Assembly: GCF_001311785.1 (NCBI RefSeq)
Contig: NZ_BBBX01000009.1
Coordinates: forward strand, 17,119-81,118
Direction: 5' to 3'
Source: Lacticaseibacillus saniviri JCM 17471 = DSM 24301
GTDB taxonomy: Bacteria; Bacillota; Bacilli; Lactobacillales; Lactobacillaceae
DNA length: 64,000 bases
Shown here: positions 9,079 through 17,218 of the stretch, piece by piece
How the letters are laid out: each line of letters opens with the position of its first letter
Position numbering within the stretch: position 1 is the first letter of the stretch
Notes under the pieces: generated by a model
Told to the model about the DNA's origin: nothing
What the model saw: only the letters and a program-made list of their open reading frames with translations
The model's database searches: none
Position numbers and translations under genes: made by a program

Positions 9079-10801
9079 TTATTCGGTTTTCTCGCGGCGA
9101 TCTAACCTGAAGCGCTGCGCTCCCCAAAGTCCCAAAACCCCCAACCAAGCCAGCAACATCACCCACACAGCAGGCCGATACCACGGTGAACTCACGCGTT
9201 GAACGGTAACTTGATTGGCAGGCTTGTCGAGCTTGATCATCACGCTGCCGCGAGTCGATTGCTTAATTTGGCGCACATTTGGGATCTGATAATGCAGACT
9301 GCTGTAATACCAAATGGTAGATCGACCCAGTCACTCGTTGCTTGTGGCAAAGTAAACGTGATGGCATGGCTGTTTGGATCGACCGCCCGTGGCACCCGAA
9401 AATTTTCCATCAGCCACGGCCTGGTGCGCCGACACACTCACCTGCGCCCCAAACGAGGCTTTAGGCGTGGTTTCTGGTAGATAATCCGTGTACCACCGTA
9501 ACCGATAGAAATCAGGTGACTGGAACGACGCCGGTGTTAATACATTATCCGCATGATGGTAATAGCCATCCTGTGGCTGCCATGCAGGTAGCGCGCGATT
9601 GCGTTGGCCAAGCGTCAATGTGATGTCCGCCATAGGGACCACAAAGCCAATCAAGGTCAGCATCAGCAATAGCCGATGCTCGCGTTGCGTACCTGAAGCT
9701 AACGTATCGAGAGATTGAATAAATCCGGCCGTCACCAAAAGTGTTGCGGCCATCGCCAGCAAGCGCCACTCCACGCCTTGAATCACATTTGCCAGCACCG
9801 TTGGCATCAATGACCATGGGAACAGATCGGTTGATAAGTAGAATAAAATCACGCCCAGCACGTAATAGACTCGACCCTCCTGAAATTGATGGTATTTTAT
9901 CGCACGCCATGGCACATAAACCAACGCGATTAACCCCAACCAGCTCATCAGGCTGACTTTGTTGAGGGTCAATGTCTGTTGCACGATACCTAACAGTGAG
10001 GCACCCTTGAGCGGAATAAGCCGCACACTGGATAAATGTGACGGCGCCATCACGATGGGCATCAACCATGCCGGCAGACTCAACAGAAGCGCTAAGCCTC
10101 CCGCCAGACAGAACCGCCAAAAATGGACCACGTTCGGGCGGCCACGCTTTGCGTGATGGCAATGATCACAACCACAATCACCATGAGGACCGCTGTCGCC
10201 AGATGACTGTTCAATGTGATGGCGACGGGTACAGCCAACGCCAGAATATCGCGATATTGTCCCTTCTTGACGACATTATAAGTGGCCATCAACGCTCCCG
10301 GCAGCATGGCGCTGCCGATCATCATCCCCAGTGAACCACTATCGGTGTACGCGACAAAGCCCTGGGATAGCACGGTTACTGTGCCAAATAAGAGACTCGA
10401 CCAGACTCGACCACCGGCCCGGCGAAAACCAAATACCGCTAACCACAAGCCGATGAACACAATCAGGCTCTGAATGGCATACCACTGTAACAAGCCGTTC
10501 AAGCCCCGTGTCAGGGCGACAAGTGGATACAAGAAATACGGCGGATACATCGCATTAAAGGCCTGACCCAGGCCCAAAAACTCGTGATGTTCACGATGTC
10601 TGGCAGGTGATGTTGTCGCGTGGCGATATTCAGATCCCCGATCCGCATCAGGTGGAACCAAGTATCGGTGCGCCATGAGCCATGACCGAAATGAACCGCC
10701 AAATAGAAATAAATTAATGTGATGCCGACAATGCCGATGGCTAACCCACCGGTCGACCACGATGCCCGTCCTACCCGACGCGGCTGTGTGTCAGTGTTCA
10801 T
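9079..10801 (-). CDS. Large multi-pass membrane protein, glycosyltransferase-like (four frameshifts)
   Basis: A hydrophobic protein of about 570 residues with many membrane helices. The first extracytoplasmic loop carries TDTWFHLMRIGDL, recalling the acidic loop of GT-C-type glycosyltransferases and the 'PTPS-related' or YfhO-like membrane proteins of Gram-positives. The region after about residue 380 is a soluble outer domain, followed by a last helix (WVMLLAWLGVLGLWGA) and a basic tail. The reading breaks at the A5 run 10576-10580, near 10131, at 9399-9402 (one base too many) and at 9312-9314. Repairing them joins NITSF to LGLGQAFNAMYPPYFLYP and KF to RVPRAVD. The ATG at 10801 has AGAGG upstream. 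Substrate unknown. It carries as many breaks as recG and fmt. Confidence 0.65.
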
Positions 10802-10905
10802 GCCCAAACCTCTTTCTCAAAATCCATTTTCTCTACGCAAGCGTCATTTTATCATATGTAAGATGATTGTTAGTACATTTTATCGCCGTATTGCCTATTG
10901 CGCAC

Positions 10906-10954
10906 AAAAAAGCGCCCTGACCACATTCGTATGAATGCTCACGGGCGCATTTTT
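10906..10954 (-). terminator. trmD terminator
   Basis: Outer stem GCGCCC/GGGCGC (10912-10917 and 10943-10948) and inner stem CATTC/GAATG, with T6 on the minus strand, 17 bp after the trmD stop. Confidence 0.85.
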
Positions 10955-10970
10955 CCTGAACTCAGCTAAT

Positions 10971-11714
10971 CTAATTGGCTTTATCAGCCTCTTCACGCTT
11001 CACCTCACGCAATAACTTCTGCGCGTTCTTATCGAGTTCAAGGTCAGCCAGCAGATCTGGCCGCCGTAAGTATGTCCGGCGCAGACTCTCCTTGAGCCGC
11101 CACTGCGCAATGAGTTGATGATTCCCATTTTGTAAGACTTCTGGCACCTGCATGCCTTCGTAATCGGCGGGTCGCGTATATTGGGGATACTCCAGCAGAC
11201 CGTTCTCAAAGCTATCGGTGTGCGCAGATTCCGTGTTCCCCAGCACACCCGGCAGCAGGCGTGCTGTGGCATCAATCATCATCATCGCACCCAATTCACC
11301 GCCTGTGAGCACGAAGTCACCCAATGAGTACTCATCCGTCACCAGCGTGCGAATGCGCTCATCGTAACCCTCGTAATGGCCACAGATAAAGACCAAGTGC
11401 GATTCCTGTGCGAGGTCGCGCGCAGCTTGTTGATCAAAGCGCTTGCCAGCTGGATCGAGCAGAATGACCCGCTTGTTGCCAGGGTGTGCCGCATTGATGT
11501 CTGCCATCGCATCAAAAATTGGTTCCGGCTTCAACAACATTCCAGCCCCGCCACCATAGGGCGTATCATCCACGTGCATGTGCTTGTCTTTGCTATATTT
11601 TCTGAAATCGGTCACACTAAATTCGAGCAAATCCCGTTCCAGTGCCTTACCGATGACACTCTGCGTCATTGGGGCAAACATGTCGGGGAAGAGGCTCAAC
11701 ACATCAATTCGCAT
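10971..11714 (-). CDS. trmD: tRNA (guanine-N1-)-methyltransferase
   Basis: Methylates G37 of tRNAs reading CNN codons, which prevents +1 frameshifting. The 247-residue protein has the SPOUT trefoil-knot motifs: [13 protein letters not shown] at the start, [25 protein letters not shown] and [13 protein letters not shown], with the catalytic Asp after the knot ([13 protein letters not shown]). The ATG at 11714 is chosen over a TTG two codons upstream because it gives the canonical N terminus. It overlaps the end of rimM by 11 bp, so the two are translationally coupled. Confidence 0.96.
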   Translation of the reverse strand: MRIDVLSLFPDMFAPMTQSVIGKALERDLLEFSVTDFRKYSKDKHMHVDDTPYGGGAGMLLKPEPIFDAMADINAAHPGNKRVILLDPAGKRFDQQAARDLAQESHLVFICGHYEGYDERIRTLVTDEYSLGDFVLTGGELGAMMMIDATARLLPGVLGNTESAHTDSFENGLLEYPQYTRPADYEGMQVPEVLQNGNHQLIAQWRLKESLRRTYLRRPDLLADLELDKNAQKLLREVKREEADKAN

Positions 11715-12222
11715 CGTCAATCAACCCTTCTGGCACATCGACGTGCGCTTCCTTCTTATCCAAATCGATATTGAGCACCACAGAATTCAAAAATGGCAAC
11801 AGAATATCAGACTTGCCCTTGCGCGGAATCACCCACACATCATTGGCACCGGGACTCAAGATTTCACTGACCTTGCCCAAGACTTGATTGTCCTGATCAA
11901 TCACGGTCAAACCAATTAAGTCGCGGTAGTAATACTCACCATCATCGAGTGGCTGCAAATCCTCATCGGCCACCAACAAATCGTGCGTCTTGAATGGCAG
12001 TACTTGATTGATGTCGGTGTAGTTTTCAAAGGTCACCAAGGTGAAGCCCTTGTGTTGACGCACGCTGTTAATCACGACAGGCGTCTTGGCCGCGTCATCG
12101 ATGTAGAGCTGTTGGCCTACAACAAAGCGTTCATCGGGGAAATCCGTGGTCACGATCACGCGCATCTCACCGCGCACCCCATGCGTATTCACCAGTTTGC
12201 CAACGCGATAGTATTCTGGCAT
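11704..12222 (-). CDS. rimM: Ribosome maturation factor RimM
   Basis: Binds the 30S subunit near S19 during late assembly. The 172 residues include the N-terminal RimM barrel ([18 protein letters not shown]) and the C-terminal PRC barrel ([42 protein letters not shown]). Start at ATG 12222, with GAGGAGGG upstream; an earlier in-frame ATG adds nine unrelated residues. It is separated from khpA by a terminator-like hairpin, so expression of rimM-trmD depends on readthrough or an unseen promoter. Confidence 0.96.
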   Translation of the reverse strand: MPEYYRVGKLVNTHGVRGEMRVIVTTDFPDERFVVGQQLYIDDAAKTPVVINSVRQHKGFTLVTFENYTDINQVLPFKTHDLLVADEDLQPLDDGEYYYRDLIGLTVIDQDNQVLGKVSEILSPGANDVWVIPRKGKSDILLPFLNSVVLNIDLDKKEAHVDVPEGLIDDAN

Positions 12223-12260
12223 ATTGCCCTCCTCATTCTCAAAACACATTTCTCTCTAAC

Positions 12261-12302
12261 AAAATAGCTCGAGGCAAAACCGAAGTTTCGTCTCGAGCTA
12301 TT
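12261..12302 (-). terminator. Internal terminator/attenuator between khpA and rimM
   Basis: Stem AATAGCTCGAG/CTCGAGCTATT with an inner CGAAACT/TTTTG-type pairing and a short T-rich tail on the minus strand, directly after the khpA stop. It would reduce transcription into rimM-trmD. Confidence 0.75.
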
Positions 12303-12303
12303 A

Positions 12304-12555
12304 TTACTTTGAACGACCAGCATCCAAAATATTTAACCGTACACGTTTGGTATACGGTGCCTTGACGCTGTAAACCAAAGTGCGAATCGATTGCGCGACC
12401 CGACCCTGTTTACCGATAATCCGCCCGACATCATCGGGGGCAACCGTCAAGTCAAACGCCATATAGTCATCCGTCTCATGGGCGTCAATGACAACAGCGT
12501 CCGGATCATTGACTAATGGCGTCACAATGGCGCGAATAAGCGCTGTGATATCCAT
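12304..12555 (-). CDS. khpA: KH-domain RNA-binding protein KhpA (YlqC)
   Basis: An 83-residue single KH domain with the GxxG loop as IIGKQGRVAQSIR near residue 46. KhpA forms a dimer or a pair with KhpB (Jag) and affects cell elongation and division through RNA binding in streptococci and other Firmicutes. Its place between rpsP and rimM is conserved. It starts 12 bp after the rpsP stop. Confidence 0.93.
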   Translation of the reverse strand: MDITALIRAIVTPLVNDPDAVVIDAHETDDYMAFDLTVAPDDVGRIIGKQGRVAQSIRTLVYSVKAPYTKRVRLNILDAGRSK

Positions 12556-12566
12556 TATCGTTAACC

Positions 12567-12842
12567 CTATTTCTTAGCGAAGCGAGCTTCGTGATACTTT
12601 TGCATGATGCCCTTACTTGAAAGTAAGTTACGAACAGTATCTGAAGGCTGTGCGCCCTTTTGAAGCCAATCAAGGATTGTGTCCTCTTCTAACTTCAAGT
12701 CAACTGGTTCTGTTAATGGGTTGTAATAACCAACAGATTCGATGAACCGGCCATCACGTGGAAAACGTGAATCAGCAACAACGATCCGATAGAATGGCTT
12801 ACGCTTGGAACCCATCCGCTTTAAACGAATTTTAACTGCCAT
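12567..12842 (-). CDS. rpsP: 30S ribosomal protein S16
   Basis: S16 stabilises the body of the 30S subunit during assembly. The 91 residues begin [20 protein letters not shown] and contain the family stretch [25 protein letters not shown] and [28 protein letters not shown] lies before the ATG. It is cotranscribed after ffh and before khpA, as in B. subtilis. Confidence 0.97.
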   Translation of the reverse strand: MAVKIRLKRMGSKRKPFYRIVVADSRFPRDGRFIESVGYYNPLTEPVDLKLEEDTILDWLQKGAQPSDTVRNLLSSKGIMQKYHEARFAKK

Positions 12843-12933
12843 TATGTGCCACCTCCTACTAATTTCTCAACTCTAGTATCATAGCAAATGTTTGATACCC
12901 TGTAAAGAGTTTTTTCTTTACAACCTAAAATCC

Positions 12934-14370
12934 TTACGACTTAAAGTGCTTCGCGGCTTTCAGACGCTTTTGTTTGTTCTTTTTGTTCTTCCGAACCATG
13001 GAATTCATCGCCATTTTGCCTAAGCGACCCTGAATCCCATTGCCCATCAAACCTTCCATACCAGCAAAGTTCCCCTTGCTCATCTGGTTCATCATCTTCT
13101 TGCTCTGATTGAACTGCTTGATCATGCGGTTGACTTCAGGGACGGGCCGGCCAGAACCAGCCGCAATCCGTCGGCGCCGTGATGGGTTCAACAGATCAGG
13201 ATCGGTCCGTTCAGCTTCCGTCATGGAGTACACAATCGCCTTCATGTGGGCAAAGTCTTTGGGGTCAACTTGCAAATTGGCCACAGCGGGATTATTCGCC
13301 ATCCCCGGAATCATCTTCAGGATGTCTTCCATGGGGCCCATATTACTGATTTGGTCCATCTGATCCAGGAAGTCGTTGAAATCAAACGAGTTCTGTTGGA
13401 TCTTTTCGGCCATTTCGGCAGCTTGTTTCTCATCGTAATTCTTCTGTGCCTTATCGATTAAGGTCAGCATGTCACCCATGCCCAGAATTCGATTGGCCAT
13501 GCGGTCTGGATAGAAGACATCCAGCGCATCCATCTTTTCACCTTGCCCGACAAACTTGATTGGCTTACCGGTGACGGCACGAATCGAGAGTGCAGCCCCA
13601 CCACGGGTATCCCCGTCTAACTTGGTCAAGACGACCCCGGTGATGTCCAAACGCTTGTTAAAGCCTTCAGCCACTTCCGTTGCGGCTTGCCCGGTCATGC
13701 TATCGACCACCAGCAAGATTTCGTCAGGTTTAGCGAGTGCCTTGATGTTATCCAATTCGGTCATCAAGGTTTCATCGATCTGCAGACGACCAGCCGTATC
13801 GATAATCACATAGTCATTGTGTTGCAGCGCCGCTTGTGCCATCCCTTGCCGTACAATCTCAACGGGGTCCGTATCGGTTCCCATATCAAAGACAGGCACC
13901 CCTAATTGGTCCCCAATTGTCTTTAATTGTTCGATCGCCGCTGGCCGGTAAACATCGGCCGCAATCAACAGTGGGCGTGCCTTTTCGTTTTCCATCAGGT
14001 AGCGAGACAATTTACCAACCGTGGTGGTTTTCCCGGCCCCTTGCAGCCCAGCCATCATGATCACGGTGGGGATGTGTGGCGACTTGTTCAGTGGCACCGC
14101 ACTCTCACCCATGGTCTTGGTCAGTTCATCGTTCACAATCTTGATGATTTGTTGGGCTGGCGTTAAGCTGTCCAGCACATCAGCACCGACCGCTTGTTCA
14201 CGCACAGTCTTGACGAAGTCCTTGACCACGCCAAAATTGACGTCGGCTTCAAGCAATGCTAAGCGAATCTCACGCATTGCCTCGCGGACGTCTGCATCGG
14301 TAACCTTCCCCTTACGGCGTAACCCGGAGAACGCCTTTTGTAGCCGTTCTGATAATCCTTCAAATGCCAT
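12934..14370 (-). CDS. ffh: Signal recognition particle GTPase Ffh
   Basis: Binds signal sequences on nascent chains and docks with FtsY to deliver ribosomes to the membrane. The 478-residue protein has the N domain, the G domain with GLQGAGKTTT (about residue 108), DTAGRLQ (about 190) and TKLDGDTRGG (about 248), and a C-terminal M domain rich in Met (MKMMNQMSKG region, IPGMANNPAV). The basic tail KKNKKNKQKRLKAAKHFKS is typical for 4.5S/scRNA binding. It follows ylxM by 39 bp. Confidence 0.97.
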   Translation of the reverse strand: MAFEGLSERLQKAFSGLRRKGKVTDADVREAMREIRLALLEADVNFGVVKDFVKTVREQAVGADVLDSLTPAQQIIKIVNDELTKTMGESAVPLNKSPHIPTVIMMAGLQGAGKTTTVGKLSRYLMENEKARPLLIAADVYRPAAIEQLKTIGDQLGVPVFDMGTDTDPVEIVRQGMAQAALQHNDYVIIDTAGRLQIDETLMTELDNIKALAKPDEILLVVDSMTGQAATEVAEGFNKRLDITGVVLTKLDGDTRGGAALSIRAVTGKPIKFVGQGEKMDALDVFYPDRMANRILGMGDMLTLIDKAQKNYDEKQAAEMAEKIQQNSFDFNDFLDQMDQISNMGPMEDILKMIPGMANNPAVANLQVDPKDFAHMKAIVYSMTEAERTDPDLLNPSRRRRIAAGSGRPVPEVNRMIKQFNQSKKMMNQMSKGNFAGMEGLMGNGIQGRLGKMAMNSMVRKNKKNKQKRLKAAKHFKS

Positions 14371-14409
14371 AGTTGCCTCCTATAAAACCGTTCATTTATT
14401 AGTTAATCG

Positions 14410-14727
14410 TTATTGCGCGGTTTGATCCGCGACACGCATGAGCAACTCGCTCAACTGCTCATCAGCAGGATACGTCTTGCGAACATAGCGTGTCAATGCG
14501 TCCACCGCCTGATTTTGGGCCAAATAATTGGCATACAGATGTAATTTTTCTTCGTAAGCTTCCAGACTGGCCTCAGTGCGGCGGATGTTATCATAGACAG
14601 CCTGGCGAGAGACATCAAACTCTGTGGCAATCTCACCCAGTGAATAATCATCACCATAGTAGAGGGCCAAATAACTGTGCTGCTTATCTGTTAAGAGCGC
14701 ACCGTAAAACTCAAAAAGTGAGTTCAT
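14410..14727 (-). CDS. ylxM: YlxM-family helix-turn-helix protein
   Basis: A 105-residue protein with a sigma-70 region-4-like helix-turn-helix ([21 protein letters not shown]). YlxM is a partner of the SRP pathway encoded just before ffh in nearly all Firmicutes; in streptococci it modulates the Ffh and FtsY GTPases. Length and position match the family. FtsY itself lies 1.4 kb away in a different operon. Confidence 0.93.
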   Translation of the reverse strand: MNSLFEFYGALLTDKQHSYLALYYGDDYSLGEIATEFDVSRQAVYDNIRRTEASLEAYEEKLHLYANYLAQNQAVDALTRYVRKTYPADEQLSELLMRVADQTAQ

Positions 14728-14891
14728 GCGGTTATTTTTTCAATCTCCATCGTTGTCCGTCCTTTACCGCGTTTTCGCGTTGTATCCCTATTAGGATACC
14801 GATATCTGGGGCACGCGTCAATTCAATCCGGCAATTTATTCCGCTCACTGGTACCGTTCACTTTGATTTGTTGAATTCCTCACAAAACAGA

Positions 14892-14934
14892 TGCACACCG
14901 CTTTCAAACGTGCTAAACTAAGGATAGTTTGAAA
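14892..14934 (+). promoter_or_regulatory. Promoter with inverted repeat around the -10
   Basis: An extended -10 TGCTAAACT (14911-14919) with a weak -35 TGCACA (14892-14897, 16-bp spacing). A perfect 8-bp inverted repeat, TTTCAAAC at 14902-14909 and GTTTGAAA at 14927-14934, brackets the -10 and start site, as an operator or a 5'-end hairpin would. Confidence 0.5.
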
Positions 14935-14948
14935 TTGGAGGGAATATT

Positions 14949-15263
14949 ATGGTTGCAGCAGTACTATACTGGGGCGTCATCTGCGCCCTGATTGGATGGG
15001 GACTTTGGAATATCCTGTTCTCTATCATTTATGTGCATAACCATGAAAATGGCAACTTGTGGTTCTTCGCCATTCTCAATACACTCACGCTATTATTCGG
15101 TGCGATTTTTATGTGGGTCATGAACAATGCCGCATGGCAGAAGTACTGGTTCACAACAGGCACCGCAACAAGCCCCATTCTGGGTGGCTTGCTGATCGCT
15201 TACATCGTCTTAATCGTGCTCCAAGTGATCTTGGGCCGCGAACCTAAGGCTAAAGCAGCGTAA
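14949..15263 (+). CDS. Small integral membrane protein, unknown function
   Basis: 104 residues with three clear membrane helices (about residues 3-27, 37-59 and 75-95) and a short basic tail ending KAKAA. TTGGAGGG precedes the ATG. It is a single gene with its own promoter and a strong terminator. No family was recognised. The layout (three helices, WGLWNILFSIIYVHNHENG loop) is that of small LAB membrane proteins of unknown role. Confidence 0.75.
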   Translation: MVAAVLYWGVICALIGWGLWNILFSIIYVHNHENGNLWFFAILNTLTLLFGAIFMWVMNNAAWQKYWFTTGTATSPILGGLLIAYIVLIVLQVILGREPKAKAA

Positions 15264-15270
15264 TTCATTT

Positions 15271-15315
15271 GAAGAGGCTGTGCCAATCCAATCGGGTTAG
15301 CACAGCCTCTTTTTG
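15271..15315 (+). terminator. Terminator after small membrane protein
   Basis: Long stem AAGAGGCTGTGC/GCACAGCCTCTT with inner imperfect pairs and a T5 tail on the plus strand. Confidence 0.9.
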
Positions 15316-15357
15316 GTATTCACGGCCCAGTTGCGAGGCTTCATTTGCCGATTTTGT

Positions 15358-15378
15358 CCCATTGACGCGTACAATGGG
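15358..15378 (+). promoter_or_regulatory. Inverted repeat over a putative -10 before the hydrolase
   Basis: Perfect 7-bp arms CCCATTG and CAATGGG separated by 7 bp. A TACAAT hexamer (15370-15375) lies inside, with TTGCCG 19 bp upstream as a weak -35. It is operator-like; the regulator is unknown. Confidence 0.4.
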
Positions 15379-15405
15379 CATTAATAATTCCACGAGGTGA
15401 TCACA

Positions 15406-16193
15406 ATGAAATGGTTGAAACGAATCGGTATCGGATTGGGCGCCCTGCTCGCTGTCATGGGACTGTGGTATGGCCAGCTGCAATACCGCACCCATGCGCT
15501 TGGCAATAATCACTTTGCCAGCAGCAATACCCCAACCCTGCTACTGGCGGGATACGCCGGCAATGCCTTGACGTATAGTGGCTTCATTCAGCGGATGCAG
15601 AGCGCAAATATCGCCCACCTGGCCCTCAAAATCACGGTCAGCACTAGCGGTCACATCAGCATGCAGCGCTTCGGCACACTCGATGACAATGCCATGATTC
15701 AAGTGCTGTTTGATGCCAACAAAGACTACCAAAAAGAACAGGCGCAATTACCCCAGGTGCTGGCCTATCTCAAACAGCGCGGCGTCGCAAAAGTGAACCT
15801 GGTCGGCCACTCAATGGGTGGCGGTGTGGGCTTAGCAACAATTTTGGCGACCGCTAACAAAAACAATACCCAACCATCGCCCGCTTTGTGGCCATTGGCA
15901 GCCCGTTCACTGGTCTCGGCAATACCCCTGATAAACGCGCGTGCCCAATTAAAACCAGCCTCAAACAATTACCCGCAGGATTAAAAATCCTCAATATCGC
16001 GGGTGATGTGTTTGGGACTGGCGGTGATTTGGAAGTCGCGAGCGCAACCGTGTTTGGTATCGCACCATTGCTGCCCAAAACCGTTGACTATCGCCAAGCG
16101 AGAATTACAGGCGATGTCCTCACGGCCGAGCACAGCTTCCTACATGAGAATGCACAAGTTGATCAATTGATCAGTCAGTTTCTGTGGCGTTAG
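15406..16193 (+). CDS. Cell-surface alpha/beta hydrolase, DUF915 family (frameshifted)
   Basis: A hydrolase of about 262 residues with an N-terminal uncleaved signal/anchor (residues 1-22), so it probably faces outward. The nucleophile elbow is GHSMGGG (Ser about residue 136). The C-terminal half has the DUF915-like GDVFGTGGDLEVASATVFG and the His segment TAEHSFLHEN. The two halves are in different frames; one extra C in the run 15880-15882 would join QPSPRF to VAIGSPFTGL. GAGGTG lies before the ATG at 15406. The 3' end overlaps the end of ftsY by 23 bp on the other strand. The substrate is unknown. Confidence 0.78.
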
Positions 16194-17187
16194 CGGGTTG
16201 ATCAATTAAGCCCTTAAACAAGCCATAAACGAACTTGGTCGGATCAAAGACTTGAAGATCATCCATCTTTTCACCTAAACCAACTAACTTCACGGGGACG
16301 TGAAGTTCATTACCGATAGCGAGCACAATTCCGCCCTTACCGGAACCATCCAACTTCGTCAGCACAATCCCGCTGATATCTGTTGTCTGATTGAATTCCT
16401 TGGCCTGACTCAAAGCGTTTTGCCCCGTCGTTGAATCGAGCACCAACAAGACTTCCTGTGGGGCGTCAGGCAATTCACGGACGATAACCCGCTTGATTTT
16501 GTCGAGCTCCTTCATCAAATTAACCTTGTTTTGAAGGCGGCCCGCTGTATCGACCAATAACACGTCCACGTTGTCTTCTTTTGCTTGCTTGACGGCATCG
16601 AACACAACTGCGGCGGGATCGCCCCCAGCTTCCGTTGCGACCACAGGAACACCATCGCGGCGGCCCCATTCTTGCAACTGTTCGATGGCGCCGGCACGGA
16701 AGGTATCACCAGCGGCCAGCAAGACGGACTTGCCTTCTTCCTTCAGCTGATGGGCTAACTTCCCGATTGTCGTCGTTTTGCCGGCACCGTTCACACCAAC
16801 AAAGAGAAAGACGGTTGGACCAGATTCCGCATAGTGCAAGCTATTGTCTTCTGAGTCCTCGGATTCCCCATAGAGATCGACTAACTTCTGCACAATCACT
16901 TGTGAGACCTCTTCAGGCTTCTTCACATTCTTTAACCGCACTTCTTCCCGCAGTTGATCACTGATTGTGACGGCTGTTTGATAACCGACATCCGCTTCAA
17001 TCAGCATCTCTTCAAGATCTTCAAAAAAGTCTTCATCGACCGTGCGGAAGTTGGCAAATAACGCGTTGAGTCGATCACTGAAACTACTGCGGCTTTTCTC
17101 TAATCCCGCTTCATATTTATCTTCAGCAGGCGCTTCTTCGGGTTTATTACCCGTGAACGCCTGTTTAATTTTGTCAAATAATCCCAT
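16171..17187 (-). CDS. ftsY: Signal recognition particle receptor FtsY
   Basis: Membrane-associated GTPase that receives the Ffh-ribosome complex. The 338-residue protein has a short acidic N-terminal A region, the N domain (VDEDFFEDLEEMLIEADVG) and the G domain with GVNGAGKTTT, DTAGRLQNK and TKLDGSGKGG. It ends FDPTKFVYGLFKG, as usual. It starts 31 bp after the end of smc in the conserved rnc-smc-ftsY order. GGAGACC precedes the ATG. Confidence 0.97.
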   Translation of the reverse strand: MGLFDKIKQAFTGNKPEEAPAEDKYEAGLEKSRSSFSDRLNALFANFRTVDEDFFEDLEEMLIEADVGYQTAVTISDQLREEVRLKNVKKPEEVSQVIVQKLVDLYGESEDSEDNSLHYAESGPTVFLFVGVNGAGKTTTIGKLAHQLKEEGKSVLLAAGDTFRAGAIEQLQEWGRRDGVPVVATEAGGDPAAVVFDAVKQAKEDNVDVLLVDTAGRLQNKVNLMKELDKIKRVIVRELPDAPQEVLLVLDSTTGQNALSQAKEFNQTTDISGIVLTKLDGSGKGGIVLAIGNELHVPVKLVGLGEKMDDLQVFDPTKFVYGLFKGLIDQPANATETD

Positions 17188-17218
17188 ATTGTGGTCTCCT
17201 TTTGGCTGTTTTACCAGA

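Noticed and set aside
9079..10801. Large membrane gene as a true pseudogene
   Set aside because: It carries four breaks, but recG and fmt, which are surely active, carry as many, so decay cannot be concluded.
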